DNA of 5,238 bases from CAKTOF01 sp964523945 (GCA_964523945.1 CAZGBU010000126.1:1-5238), one strand, 5' to 3'. Counted from the stretch's first letter, positions 1 through 5,090 are shown. Notes: a model not told the origin generated them from the sequence alone. Numbers and translations are program-made.

Positions 1-14
1 TGAGCTACGCCCCC
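1..14 (-). tRNA. 5' end of a tRNA gene, probably tRNA-Ala (partial)
   Basis: Read on the minus strand, 14 down to 1 gives GGGGGCGTAGCTCA: a 7-nt acceptor strand (GGGGGCG), the conserved U8-A9 pair of bases (TA) and the 5' strand of the D stem (GCTC) followed by A14. This is the standard beginning of a bacterial elongator tRNA, and a G-rich acceptor of this kind is most often tRNA-Ala. The anticodon lies outside the window, so the identity is tentative. It is downstream of the promoter at 118-146 and of the tRNA-like element at 38-86, so it should be processed from the same transcript. Confidence 0.75.
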
Positions 15-37
15 ATGTGGTATTTACTTTTTGTCCC

Positions 38-86
38 GGGCCTGCACAGCGAAGCACTTGGGGGCTCCCAGCTGAGCTACAGGCCC
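38..86 (-). pseudogene. 49-nt tRNA-like element: tRNA with internal deletion
   Basis: On the minus strand, positions 86-65 match the first 22 nt of a tRNA-Ile/Ala-type gene: acceptor strand GGGCCTG (86-80), TA, then D-arm GCTC-AGCTGG-GAGC (77-64). The sequence then leaves the tRNA pattern: 19 unrelated nt replace the anticodon arm, variable loop and T arm. It then closes with CAGGCCC (44-38), which pairs perfectly over 7 bp with the acceptor strand. Total length is 49 nt against about 73 for a normal tRNA. There is no anticodon arm, no T-loop TTCGA and no CCA; the nucleotides after the stem are GGGACA. It is the first element of the transcript from the promoter at 118-146. It may be a tRNA relic left by an internal deletion of about 25 nt, or a retained tRNA-like leader structure. 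Function unknown. Confidence 0.6.
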
Positions 87-91
87 ATATT

Positions 92-110
92 GCAGCAGAA
101 TTTCTGCCGC
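92..110 (-). other. Leader hairpin / dyad at the tRNA-unit transcription start
   Basis: The block GCAGAA-T-TTCTGC (95-107) is a perfect dyad. As minus-strand RNA it extends to a 7-bp stem GCGGCAG/CUGCUGC (one G-U pair) around the loop AAAUU. It begins at the expected transcription start (about 111) of the tRNA unit and ends 5 nt before the tRNA-like element. It could stabilise the 5' end of the precursor or be a protein-binding operator; the sequence does not decide. Confidence 0.45.
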
Positions 111-117
111 GAATGGT

Positions 118-146
118 ATTATACCACAGCTTTATGAAAAAAGCAA
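118..146 (-). promoter_or_regulatory. Extended -10 sigma-A promoter of the tRNA unit
   Basis: On the minus strand: -35 TTGCTT (146-141), 17-nt spacer, -10 TATAAT (123-118) preceded by TGG, a full TGn extended -10. The start should be near 111. The -35 box lies inside the last codons of the AEC transporter gene, whose stop is at 134-132. The -10 is also the centre of the perfect palindrome TGGTAT-T-ATACCA (114-126). No terminator separates the transporter gene from this promoter, so read-through of the upstream operon into the tRNAs is possible. Confidence 0.8.
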
Positions 147-1046
147 CCACATAATTAAGGGAATTGTAACGATTGAAAGAACGGTGGAGATGAAAATACC
201 GCGGGCGGCGGTATCGGCGTCGCCGCCGTATTGCGCGCACATCATCGTTGCATTGGTTGCAGCCGGCATGGCGACGAGCACCACCGTCACGCCGACGATC
301 AGATCGTTTTCCACAAACAGGCGCAGCACAGCCCACAGCGCCACCGGCAGCACGATCAGCTTCAGCAGCGAGAATGCATACAGCCGTACATCGGTCAGCA
401 CCGAGCGCAGCGGGATGCCGGCAAGCGTCGCACCGATGATCAGCATGGCGGCCGGTGTTGTGATCTGCCCAATGAAATCCGCCGCGTCGATCAGAAGCTG
501 CGGTGCGTCCAGGTCGAACAGATACAGTACATAGGCAAGCAGAATAGAGATGATTGCCGGGCTGATCAGAAGCTTTGGGCTGAAGCGTGTTTGACCGGAC
601 ACCAGATAAATCCCATATGCATATGAGAGCAGGATAAACGGGATGTTAAACACCGCGGCGTAGAACACCGCGTGCGCGCCAAACAGCAGACGAACGACCG
701 GAAACCCCATAAAAATGGAGTTCGAGAAGATCGTCATAAACCGATAGACGCCCTTCTGCGGCGCAGGAACCCGCAGGAGCTTCGGCACAACGAACGATAC
801 AAGGATCAGGACGGCATAGGTGGCAAACGCCACGCCGGTGAACAGATAGATATCGTGGTGCGACAGGACCCGCTCGCTGCCGATGACCGAGTGAAGCACC
901 ATCGCCGGTGTGGTGATATGCAACACCAGCTTGCTCAACCGCCGGACAAATTCCCCGTCCATAATGTTGCATTTACATGCCAAAAAGCCCAGGGCGATGC
1001 CGACCATCAGAATCGCCATCTGGGAGAAAATTGACGCCAAATTCAT
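132..1046 (-). CDS. AEC family (auxin efflux carrier-like) transporter
   Basis: A 304-residue integral membrane protein with about ten hydrophobic segments (roughly 5-25, 36-56, 66-88, 102-122, 127-150, 159-178, 190-210, 221-243, 248-270, 283-303), in two halves of five with a polar linker near 151-158. Family signatures are visible: FSNSIFMGFPV (107-117), TTPAAMLIIGATLAG (196-210) and MPAATNATMMCAQYGGD (260-276), with the broken-helix prolines and asparagines that AEC proteins use for substrate passage. The family includes malate/citrate-type organic anion carriers, such as MleP-like permeases, in the cytoplasmic membrane; the substrate here cannot be read from sequence. Length is normal. 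The ATG at 1046-1044 has only a weak AGGG-type ribosome site, and it follows the zinc-ribbon gene after 24 nt, so the two are probably co-transcribed from the promoter at 1936-1964. Its 3' end carries the -35 box of the tRNA promoter. Confidence 0.92.
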   Translation of the reverse strand: MNLASIFSQMAILMVGIALGFLACKCNIMDGEFVRRLSKLVLHITTPAMVLHSVIGSERVLSHHDIYLFTGVAFATYAVLILVSFVVPKLLRVPAPQKGVYRFMTIFSNSIFMGFPVVRLLFGAHAVFYAAVFNIPFILLSYAYGIYLVSGQTRFSPKLLISPAIISILLAYVLYLFDLDAPQLLIDAADFIGQITTPAAMLIIGATLAGIPLRSVLTDVRLYAFSLLKLIVLPVALWAVLRLFVENDLIVGVTVVLVAMPAATNATMMCAQYGGDADTAARGIFISTVLSIVTIPLIMWLLFS

Positions 1047-1070
1047 ACCGCTCTCATCCCTGCCATTCCC

Positions 1071-1904
1071 TCAGCCGTAGCAGACAGGGCATGGCTGGCA
1101 GCCCCTGCTCTCGGCGAGTCGTCTGTTATAGATCCAATAGTCCCGGCTGCCAAGCTCAGAACAGCCATAATGGTGGTAATACGTTGGGTCGTCAACAGTG
1201 ACGAACACAGCGTAGGTGTCATAAAATGTGACTTTTTCCGACAATTCTGCGTTCTCCGAACGCAGCGAGGCAATGGTGCCGTCGGCGGAGGCCAGATCGT
1301 CCTCTGCGGCTGCGAGCGAAGCCTCCGCTTCGGCCAGGTCGGCCTCGAGCTGTTCTGCGCGCGCGGTGAGCAGCTCGAACTGTTCGGACAGTTCAGCGAA
1401 TTCTGTCTGCTGGTTCGTCAGGTCAAACTGGCTTTGCGTGGCGCTGCCCGCGGCGCTGTTGACCTCTTGCTCAAGCGCGTCGATCTGTGCATTGAGTGCG
1501 TCGATCTCTGCCTGATATGCGTCGGCTTGGTCACTGGCACGGGCGAGCTGCTCGTTGAGCGTTGTAATGCGGCTTGCGCTCTGTGCCAGTTCAGTCTGCG
1601 TGCGGGTCAGCGCTGCGTTCTGCGTGTCGTTGCGCAGGTAGTCGTAGATCAGATAGCCGGTCGAGATGCATGCAAGCAAACAGGCGAATACGAGCGTGAT
1701 AATCAGCCCAACCGGCCGGCGGCGCGCCGGCTCCCGCGGCGCGGCACGACCAGCGGATTTCTGCTTCTGTTCCGCTTTCTGCACAGCTGCTTTTTTCGCA
1801 GCGGGACGTGCGGGCTGTTCTGCGGGCGGAGGCGGCGCCAGACTGCACTCAATGCAGAACAGCTCGCCGTCCGGAATCTGCCGGCCGCATTTGATACAGG
1901 TCAT
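1071..1904 (-). CDS. Zinc-ribbon, single-helix, coiled-coil membrane protein with C-terminal His/Cys cluster
   Basis: A 277-residue protein I do not recognise as a named gene. Order of parts: an N-terminal zinc ribbon (C3-x2-C6-x10-C17-x2-C20); a Pro/Ala/Lys/Arg-rich linker (about 22-62); one membrane helix (about 64-87) preceded by RRRP, which predicts the N terminus inside and the C terminus outside; a long Ala/Glu/Gln/Leu coiled coil (about 96-226); and a C-terminal domain (228-277) with H244/H245, C248, C269, C272 and C275, ending PCPVCYG. The H-x(3)-C...G-x-x-P-C-x2-C layout resembles the small Ada-type zinc-binding module found at the ends of some nucleases and surface proteins. The start at 1904 is chosen because GGAGG lies 7 nt upstream and because the ribbon begins there; an in-frame ATG at 1949 is upstream of the transcription start region. 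It is the first gene of a unit with the AEC transporter. Role unknown; a sensor or envelope scaffold is only a guess. Confidence 0.85.
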   Translation of the reverse strand: MTCIKCGRQIPDGELFCIECSLAPPPPAEQPARPAAKKAAVQKAEQKQKSAGRAAPREPARRRPVGLIITLVFACLLACISTGYLIYDYLRNDTQNAALTRTQTELAQSASRITTLNEQLARASDQADAYQAEIDALNAQIDALEQEVNSAAGSATQSQFDLTNQQTEFAELSEQFELLTARAEQLEADLAEAEASLAAAEDDLASADGTIASLRSENAELSEKVTFYDTYAVFVTVDDPTYYHHYGCSELGSRDYWIYNRRLAESRGCQPCPVCYG

Positions 1905-1911
1905 ATGCCCA

Positions 1912-1916
1912 CCTCC
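1912..1916 (-). promoter_or_regulatory. Ribosome binding site fixing the start of the zinc-ribbon gene
   Basis: Minus-strand GGAGG with a 7-nt spacer to the ATG at 1904-1902. This rules in favour of the 277-residue product over the 292-residue reading from 1949, which has no Shine-Dalgarno and would begin within or before the -10 box. Confidence 0.85.
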
Positions 1917-1921
1917 GTCTG

Positions 1922-1949
1922 TTGTGTCCTGTCCCATTTTACAACACAA
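1922..1949 (-). promoter_or_regulatory. Inverted repeat over the -10 of the zinc-ribbon/AEC promoter
   Basis: TTGTGT (1922-1927) and ACACAA (1944-1949) are perfect inverted arms separated by 16 nt and flank the -10 box and start site of the promoter at 1936-1964. A second register, TGTTGT (1920-1925) with ACAACA (1941-1946), also matches. The position suits a repressor operator, but the repeats are short and simple, so this is tentative. Confidence 0.3.
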
Positions 1950-1964
1950 TTCGACGGCTGTAAA
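1936..1964 (-). promoter_or_regulatory. Sigma-A promoter of the zinc-ribbon/AEC operon
   Basis: Minus strand: -35 TTTACA (1964-1959), 17-nt spacer, -10 TAAAAT (1941-1936); each box matches consensus at five of six positions. The expected start is near 1929, giving a leader of about 25 nt that contains the GGAGG site. It lies just past the terminator of the reductase gene, so the two transcription units are separated. Confidence 0.75.
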
Positions 1965-1978
1965 GGGCGGCGCGGCAC

Positions 1979-2009
1979 AAAAAAGGGGAGGCGGGCGGCT
2001 CCCCCTTTT
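1979..2009 (-). terminator. Rho-independent terminator of the reductase gene
   Basis: On the minus strand, AAAAGGGGGAG (2009-1999) pairs with CTCCCCTTTT (1990-1981), with one bulged G and an 8-nt GC-rich loop, followed by a run of six T (1984-1979). It starts 16 nt past the reductase stop codon. Confidence 0.88.
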
Positions 2010-2025
2010 GCGTGTTGCGGATGTT

Positions 2026-3999
2026 TCAGATGATGTCGTAGGCGGCGAACATGCCGTCGCGCACGGCCTGCAGAATCTTGGCCGGCTTTTTGCAGTCGCC
2101 GATGTAGCGGGTGTTTGGATGGGCGGTCAGAAGCTCCTCCAGCTCGGCTTTCTTCGCGCGCATGCCGATGGCATAGAGCACGGTGTCGCCGTCATAAACG
2201 ATTTCGTTGCCCTGCTTGTCCTTAACCGTAATGCCGTCGGCACGGACCTCGGTGCAGCTGACGCCGCACTGGATGTGCACCGTCTTGGGCATGAACAGAT
2301 CGATGGCCTGGCGATGGCTCATGTACGCGTCACGGGCATAGTCGTCCATCATCTCGACGACCTGTACCTCACAGCCATATTTGTCGGCCAGGTGCATGGA
2401 ACATTCGACGCCGATTAGGCCGCCGCCGATCATAATGACCTTTTTGCCGATGGCTTCGGGGTTGGAATAGGCGTAGAGTGCATGGTGTGCATGTTCTTTC
2501 AGCCGGGGAATGTTGGGAACGACCGGCTCAGAGCCGATGGCCAGAATGACGGCGTCAGGCTGATAGGAGCGGATGGTATCGACTGTTGCGGTCACGCCGG
2601 TGACGACATTGACGCCGGCGCGGTGTGTGCGGACGATCAGGCTGTCGCGGTACTGGCGCATATCGGCCTTGTGGCAGTCCTCGTCGGTGAACCAGAGCAG
2701 GCCGCCGAGCTTGTTTTCCTTTTCGAGCAGCGTGACATTGTGACCGCGCTCTGCCGCGGTGATCGCCGCGTACATGCCGCCGGGGCCGCCGCCGACGACG
2801 AGCACGTTCTGCTTCCGGCGCACCGGGGGCGCCCACTGCATGCGCAGCTCGCGCATCGAATACGGGTTGACGGTGCACTGGAACGGCTCGGCATGCGGGC
2901 GCTGGTTCGGATCGGAGGCCAGCGGGTTGAAGCACGAGCAGCGCAGGCACGGGGCAATCTCGTCTTCGCGGCCCTCGGCCGTTTTGTTGACGAACTGCGG
3001 ATCGGCCAGCATCTGGCGGCCCATGGCGACGAAGTCGCACTTGCCGGAGGCGATGGCATCTTCAATCTGCTGCGGGCTGTTGAAGCCGCCGACCGCCGTG
3101 ACCGGGATATGGACGGCCTTTTTAATCGCCTCAGCCAGGTCGAGGTTGCACCCATGTGGATGGAACATCGACGAGAACGCTTTCGACTGGACGTGGTTGT
3201 GATACAGGCCGCTTGTGACGTGGATGATATCGACCTTGTCCTGGATCATGGCCGCAAACTGCGCTGCCTCCTCAACCTCCAGGCCGCCGGGAACACGCTC
3301 GGAGCCGGACAGGCGGTACTCAATCAGCAGGCCGTCGCCGCAGACCTCACGGATGCGATCAAGCACCATGATCGGGAACTTGGCGCGGTTTTCCAGGCTG
3401 CCGCCATACTCGTCGGTGCGGTGGTTGGTCAGCGGGGAAACAAACTGACCAAGCAGCCAGCCGTGGCCGCCATGGAGCATAACCATGTCGAAGCCGTTCG
3501 CCTGTGCGCTTGCGCATGCCTCGGCAAACTCGTCGGCGACCTCGCGCATCATCTGCTCGTCCATCTGCTCGACCGTGACGCCGTCGTCACGGACATAGCC
3601 ATACGGGCCGATCGGGTTGCGGCCGGACGAAATGGTGGACGGGTGGTTGATCTCGCCGATGTGGTTGAACTGCACCGATGCGACGGCACCGTGCGCCTTG
3701 ATGGCCTCAGCGAGCACAAACAGCGACTCAAGCTTGTGCACCGACGGGTTCGGGCGTACAAAGTCGATCGAATGGTCGTGGCGCGCGGCGCGGTCGAAAT
3801 CGATGAACGTCTCTGTCACCGTAACGGCGGCGACGCCGCCGCGTGCGCGCGTCTCATAGCCGTTGATGCACTCCTGCGTCGGGGTGCCGTCCGGCCAGAC
3901 GGTGCGGTCGGTGGTCATCGGGCTGGCCATGACGCGATTTTTGAACGTCACGCCCTTGATGGTCAGCGGGGCAAACATATGCGGGTACTTGGTGGTCAT
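2026..3999 (-). CDS. Old Yellow Enzyme-type NADH:flavin oxidoreductase / enoate reductase-like, FMN + Fe-S + FAD
   Basis: A 657-residue protein with the layout of 2,4-dienoyl-CoA reductase (FadH), trimethylamine dehydrogenase and clostridial enoate reductases: an FMN TIM barrel (about 6-345), an Fe-S cysteine cluster (C351, C354, C356, C375), a first Rossmann domain for FAD (GGGPGG, 403-408), a second for NAD(P)H (GGGLIG, 525-530) and a C-terminal FAD segment (YIGDC, 632-636). The barrel motif at 176-205 (HGGHGW...QFVSP...YGGSLENR) is diagnostic. Known relatives pass electrons from NAD(P)H through FAD and the cluster to FMN, then reduce an activated C=C bond or oxidise an amine; the substrate here is not predictable. 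Odd points: Trp181 stands where FadH has its catalytic Tyr166, and the cysteine spacing (x2, x1, x18) differs from FadH (x2, x3, x11). The ATG at 3999 has AAGGAG 8 nt upstream; in-frame ATGs at 4020 and 4146 lack one. It is monocistronic, divergent from the LysR gene and cytosolic. Confidence 0.93.
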   Translation of the reverse strand: MTTKYPHMFAPLTIKGVTFKNRVMASPMTTDRTVWPDGTPTQECINGYETRARGGVAAVTVTETFIDFDRAARHDHSIDFVRPNPSVHKLESLFVLAEAIKAHGAVASVQFNHIGEINHPSTISSGRNPIGPYGYVRDDGVTVEQMDEQMMREVADEFAEACASAQANGFDMVMLHGGHGWLLGQFVSPLTNHRTDEYGGSLENRAKFPIMVLDRIREVCGDGLLIEYRLSGSERVPGGLEVEEAAQFAAMIQDKVDIIHVTSGLYHNHVQSKAFSSMFHPHGCNLDLAEAIKKAVHIPVTAVGGFNSPQQIEDAIASGKCDFVAMGRQMLADPQFVNKTAEGREDEIAPCLRCSCFNPLASDPNQRPHAEPFQCTVNPYSMRELRMQWAPPVRRKQNVLVVGGGPGGMYAAITAAERGHNVTLLEKENKLGGLLWFTDEDCHKADMRQYRDSLIVRTHRAGVNVVTGVTATVDTIRSYQPDAVILAIGSEPVVPNIPRLKEHAHHALYAYSNPEAIGKKVIMIGGGLIGVECSMHLADKYGCEVQVVEMMDDYARDAYMSHRQAIDLFMPKTVHIQCGVSCTEVRADGITVKDKQGNEIVYDGDTVLYAIGMRAKKAELEELLTAHPNTRYIGDCKKPAKILQAVRDGMFAAYDII

Positions 4000-4007
4000 C
4001 ACAGCAT

Positions 4008-4013
4008 CTCCTT
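4008..4013 (-). promoter_or_regulatory. Ribosome binding site fixing the reductase start
   Basis: Minus-strand AAGGAG with an 8-nt spacer to the ATG at 3999-3997. The earlier in-frame ATG at 4020-4018 would encode seven extra residues that include this site itself and has no upstream Shine-Dalgarno, only CCCCGG. Confidence 0.85.
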
Positions 4014-4039
4014 TTTTCATCCGGGGTTCAACATAATTT

Positions 4040-4068
4040 TTGCGCTTTGGTTTCTGCCATGGTATAAT
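4040..4068 (+). promoter_or_regulatory. Extended -10 promoter of the LysR-family gene
   Basis: Plus strand: -35 TTGCGC (4040-4045), 17-nt spacer, -10 TATAAT (4063-4068) preceded by TGG. Expected start near 4075, leader about 48 nt. It shares the TGGTATAAT core with the tRNA-unit promoter. No equally good promoter for the divergent reductase gene is visible; AT-rich -10-like matches on the minus strand (TATATT at 4071-4066, TATTAT at 4069-4064) coincide with this same block but lack a good -35, consistent with a regulator-dependent promoter that overlaps this one. Confidence 0.75.
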
Positions 4069-4079
4069 ATAGGATATCA
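4065..4079. promoter_or_regulatory. Candidate LysR-type operator dyad
   Basis: ATAT-AGG-ATAT (4067-4077) is a perfect dyad that extends by one further T/A pair across a mismatch (4065 and 4079). It overlaps the end of the lysR -10 box and the expected start, where a LysR protein that represses its own gene usually binds. It does not fit the T-N11-A box exactly and is AT-rich, so chance is possible. Confidence 0.3.
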
Positions 4080-4083
4080 CAAC

Positions 4084-4097
4084 GGCGCGGCAGCGCC
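4084..4097 (+). other. Short GC hairpin in the lysR leader
   Basis: GGCGC and GCGCC form a 5-bp stem around the loop GGCA, about 10 nt into the predicted lysR leader and 9 nt before the GGAGG ribosome site (4107-4111). It could tune translation or mRNA stability, or be one arm set of a regulator site for the reductase gene. Small enough to be chance in GC-rich DNA. Confidence 0.3.
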
Positions 4098-4122
4098 ATA
4101 TGCAACGGAGGCGGAATGCAGC

Positions 4123-4989
4123 ATGGAAATGACCCAGCTCGGCCACTTTGTGACAACGGCCAAACAGGAGAGCATCACCAAGGCGGCCAGCATGCTCAAT
4201 ATCACGCAGCCGACGCTCAGCGTCTCCATTTCGCGGCTCGAGGACGAGCTGGGCGTCAACCTGTTCGACCGGACGGGGAATAAGATCCGACTGAACGACA
4301 CGGGGCGCGTGTTTCTGTCATATGTTGAGCAGGCGCTTGACCTGCTGCGCTATGGCGTGGAGCAGGCGTGTGCAAGCGATGGGATTTTGACGAGCGTTGT
4401 CGCGTTTTCAGTGCCGGACAGCGGGCTGATCACCCAGCCATGGCAGGCGTATGTACGCGAGCATCCCGATGTGGTGTTTCAGCAGCATGCGCTCTCGGCG
4501 GAACAGGCGCGTATGAGTATCCTCGATGCGACGCTTGATTTTGCGTTCAGCTATATCCCGATCCGCGACAGCCTGATTGAATGGCGGCCGGTGCGGACAG
4601 TTCCGGTGCGGCTGTATGTGCTGCCGGCGCATCCGCTTGCCGGAAAAGCTGTCACGGTCAGCGACCTGCGCCGGGAAAACTTCATCCTGCGCCGCTGCAA
4701 TAAGGATATGGTCGACTGTTTTGCTGCCTACTGCCAGGAGGAGGCGTTTTTTCCGCCGCGCGTGGTCTATGCCGGCGACAATCCGGAACTGTTTGAGCAG
4801 TTCCTGCGCCGGGACGCATGCATCCTGGTGCTGCCGGAGCCGCTTTGCGCGCCAGACGGGCTGATCCCGCTCACGGTGACAGACTGGAACTTCAGTCTGT
4901 CGCTCTGGCAGGCATACCACAAGAGCAAGGCGCGCACCAAAGCAGGCAAGGAGTTCTGCCAGTATCTGTACGAGCAGCTCCGAACCTGA
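4123..4989 (+). CDS. LysR-family transcriptional regulator
   Basis: A 288-residue protein with a typical LysR N-terminal winged helix-turn-helix: QLGHFVTTAKQESITKAASM, then NITQPTLS (26-33) as the recognition helix region, then LE-x-ELGVNLFDR (39-50) and the wing ending NDTGR (58-62). A linker helix (about 63-85) leads to a two-lobed effector-binding domain (about 90-288) of the periplasmic-binding-protein fold, shown by segments such as LDFAFSYIP (138-146), RLYVLPAHPLAG (163-174) and ACILVLPEP (232-240). Length is normal for the family. It is divergent from the reductase across 123 nt, so it probably senses a related metabolite and controls that gene and itself. GGAGG at 4107-4111 is 11 nt before the ATG at 4123; the Met codon at 4129 is a poorer alternative. 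The reading frame stays open far upstream, but that part is antisense to the reductase and is not taken as coding. Confidence 0.93.
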   Translation: MEMTQLGHFVTTAKQESITKAASMLNITQPTLSVSISRLEDELGVNLFDRTGNKIRLNDTGRVFLSYVEQALDLLRYGVEQACASDGILTSVVAFSVPDSGLITQPWQAYVREHPDVVFQQHALSAEQARMSILDATLDFAFSYIPIRDSLIEWRPVRTVPVRLYVLPAHPLAGKAVTVSDLRRENFILRRCNKDMVDCFAAYCQEEAFFPPRVVYAGDNPELFEQFLRRDACILVLPEPLCAPDGLIPLTVTDWNFSLSLWQAYHKSKARTKAGKEFCQYLYEQLRT

Positions 4990-4998
4990 TCTACTGGC

Positions 4999-5028
4999 AT
5001 TATATCATTTTGCTGTGCCGTTTGTATA
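4999..5028 (-). promoter_or_regulatory. Candidate antisense promoter at the 3' end of lysR
   Basis: Minus strand: perfect -10 TATAAT (5004-4999) with TGA extended -10 and a weak -35 TATACA (5028-5023) at 18 nt. It would start transcription near 4992 and run antisense through the lysR coding region. AT-rich intergenic DNA can produce such matches by chance. Confidence 0.35.
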
Positions 5029-5051
5029 TAATCAGTTTTCGAATCTTCCAT

Positions 5052-5068
5052 AGCATAGAAGCTATGCT
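5052..5068 (+). other. Alternative (anti-terminator-like) hairpin after lysR
   Basis: AGCATAG (5052-5058) and CTATGCT (5062-5068) are perfect 7-bp arms with a 3-nt loop AAG. The second arm is the same sequence used as the left arm of the following hairpin (5059-5088), so the two structures exclude each other. Confidence 0.5.
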
Positions 5069-5090
5069 CAAGCATTCGAGCATAGCTTTT
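5059..5090 (+). terminator. Probable terminator of lysR
   Basis: An 11-bp perfect stem AAGCTATGCTC / GAGCATAGCTT around an 8-nt loop, followed by a short T run (four T, 5087-5090, two of them in the stem). It lies 70 nt past the lysR stop. The stem is strong but the T run is short, so termination may be partial. Confidence 0.6.

Noticed and set aside
1905..1949. 15-residue N-terminal extension of the zinc-ribbon protein from an ATG at 1949
   Set aside because: It would begin upstream of the -10 box of the predicted promoter and has no Shine-Dalgarno, whereas the ATG at 1904 has GGAGG at ideal spacing.
1170..2033. Plus-strand 287-codon open frame over the zinc-ribbon gene
   Set aside because: Antisense shadow of the minus-strand gene, with Cys/Arg-rich low-complexity translation, crossing a terminator and a promoter; no ribosome site was identified.
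2482..4122. Open frame of 547 codons on the plus strand running into the lysR start
   Set aside because: It is entirely antisense to the well-supported reductase gene and its intergenic region, shows no recognisable domain, and reflects the lack of stops in the mirror frame of GC-rich codons. The lysR start at 4123 has its own promoter and ribosome site.
4116..4130. ATG at 4116 as a lysR or small upstream frame start
   Set aside because: Out of frame with lysR and only 4 nt from GGAGG, too close for efficient initiation; no meaningful product.
4000..4146. Longer reductase starts at 4146 or 4020
   Set aside because: The first lies inside the divergent lysR coding region and gives a non-homologous leader; the second lacks a ribosome site and would include the Shine-Dalgarno as codons.
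5027..5032. Plus-strand TATAAT after lysR as a promoter for a new transcript
   Set aside because: No acceptable -35 at 16-18 nt (TTGCTG is only 11 nt away) and no TGn extension; no gene follows on this strand.
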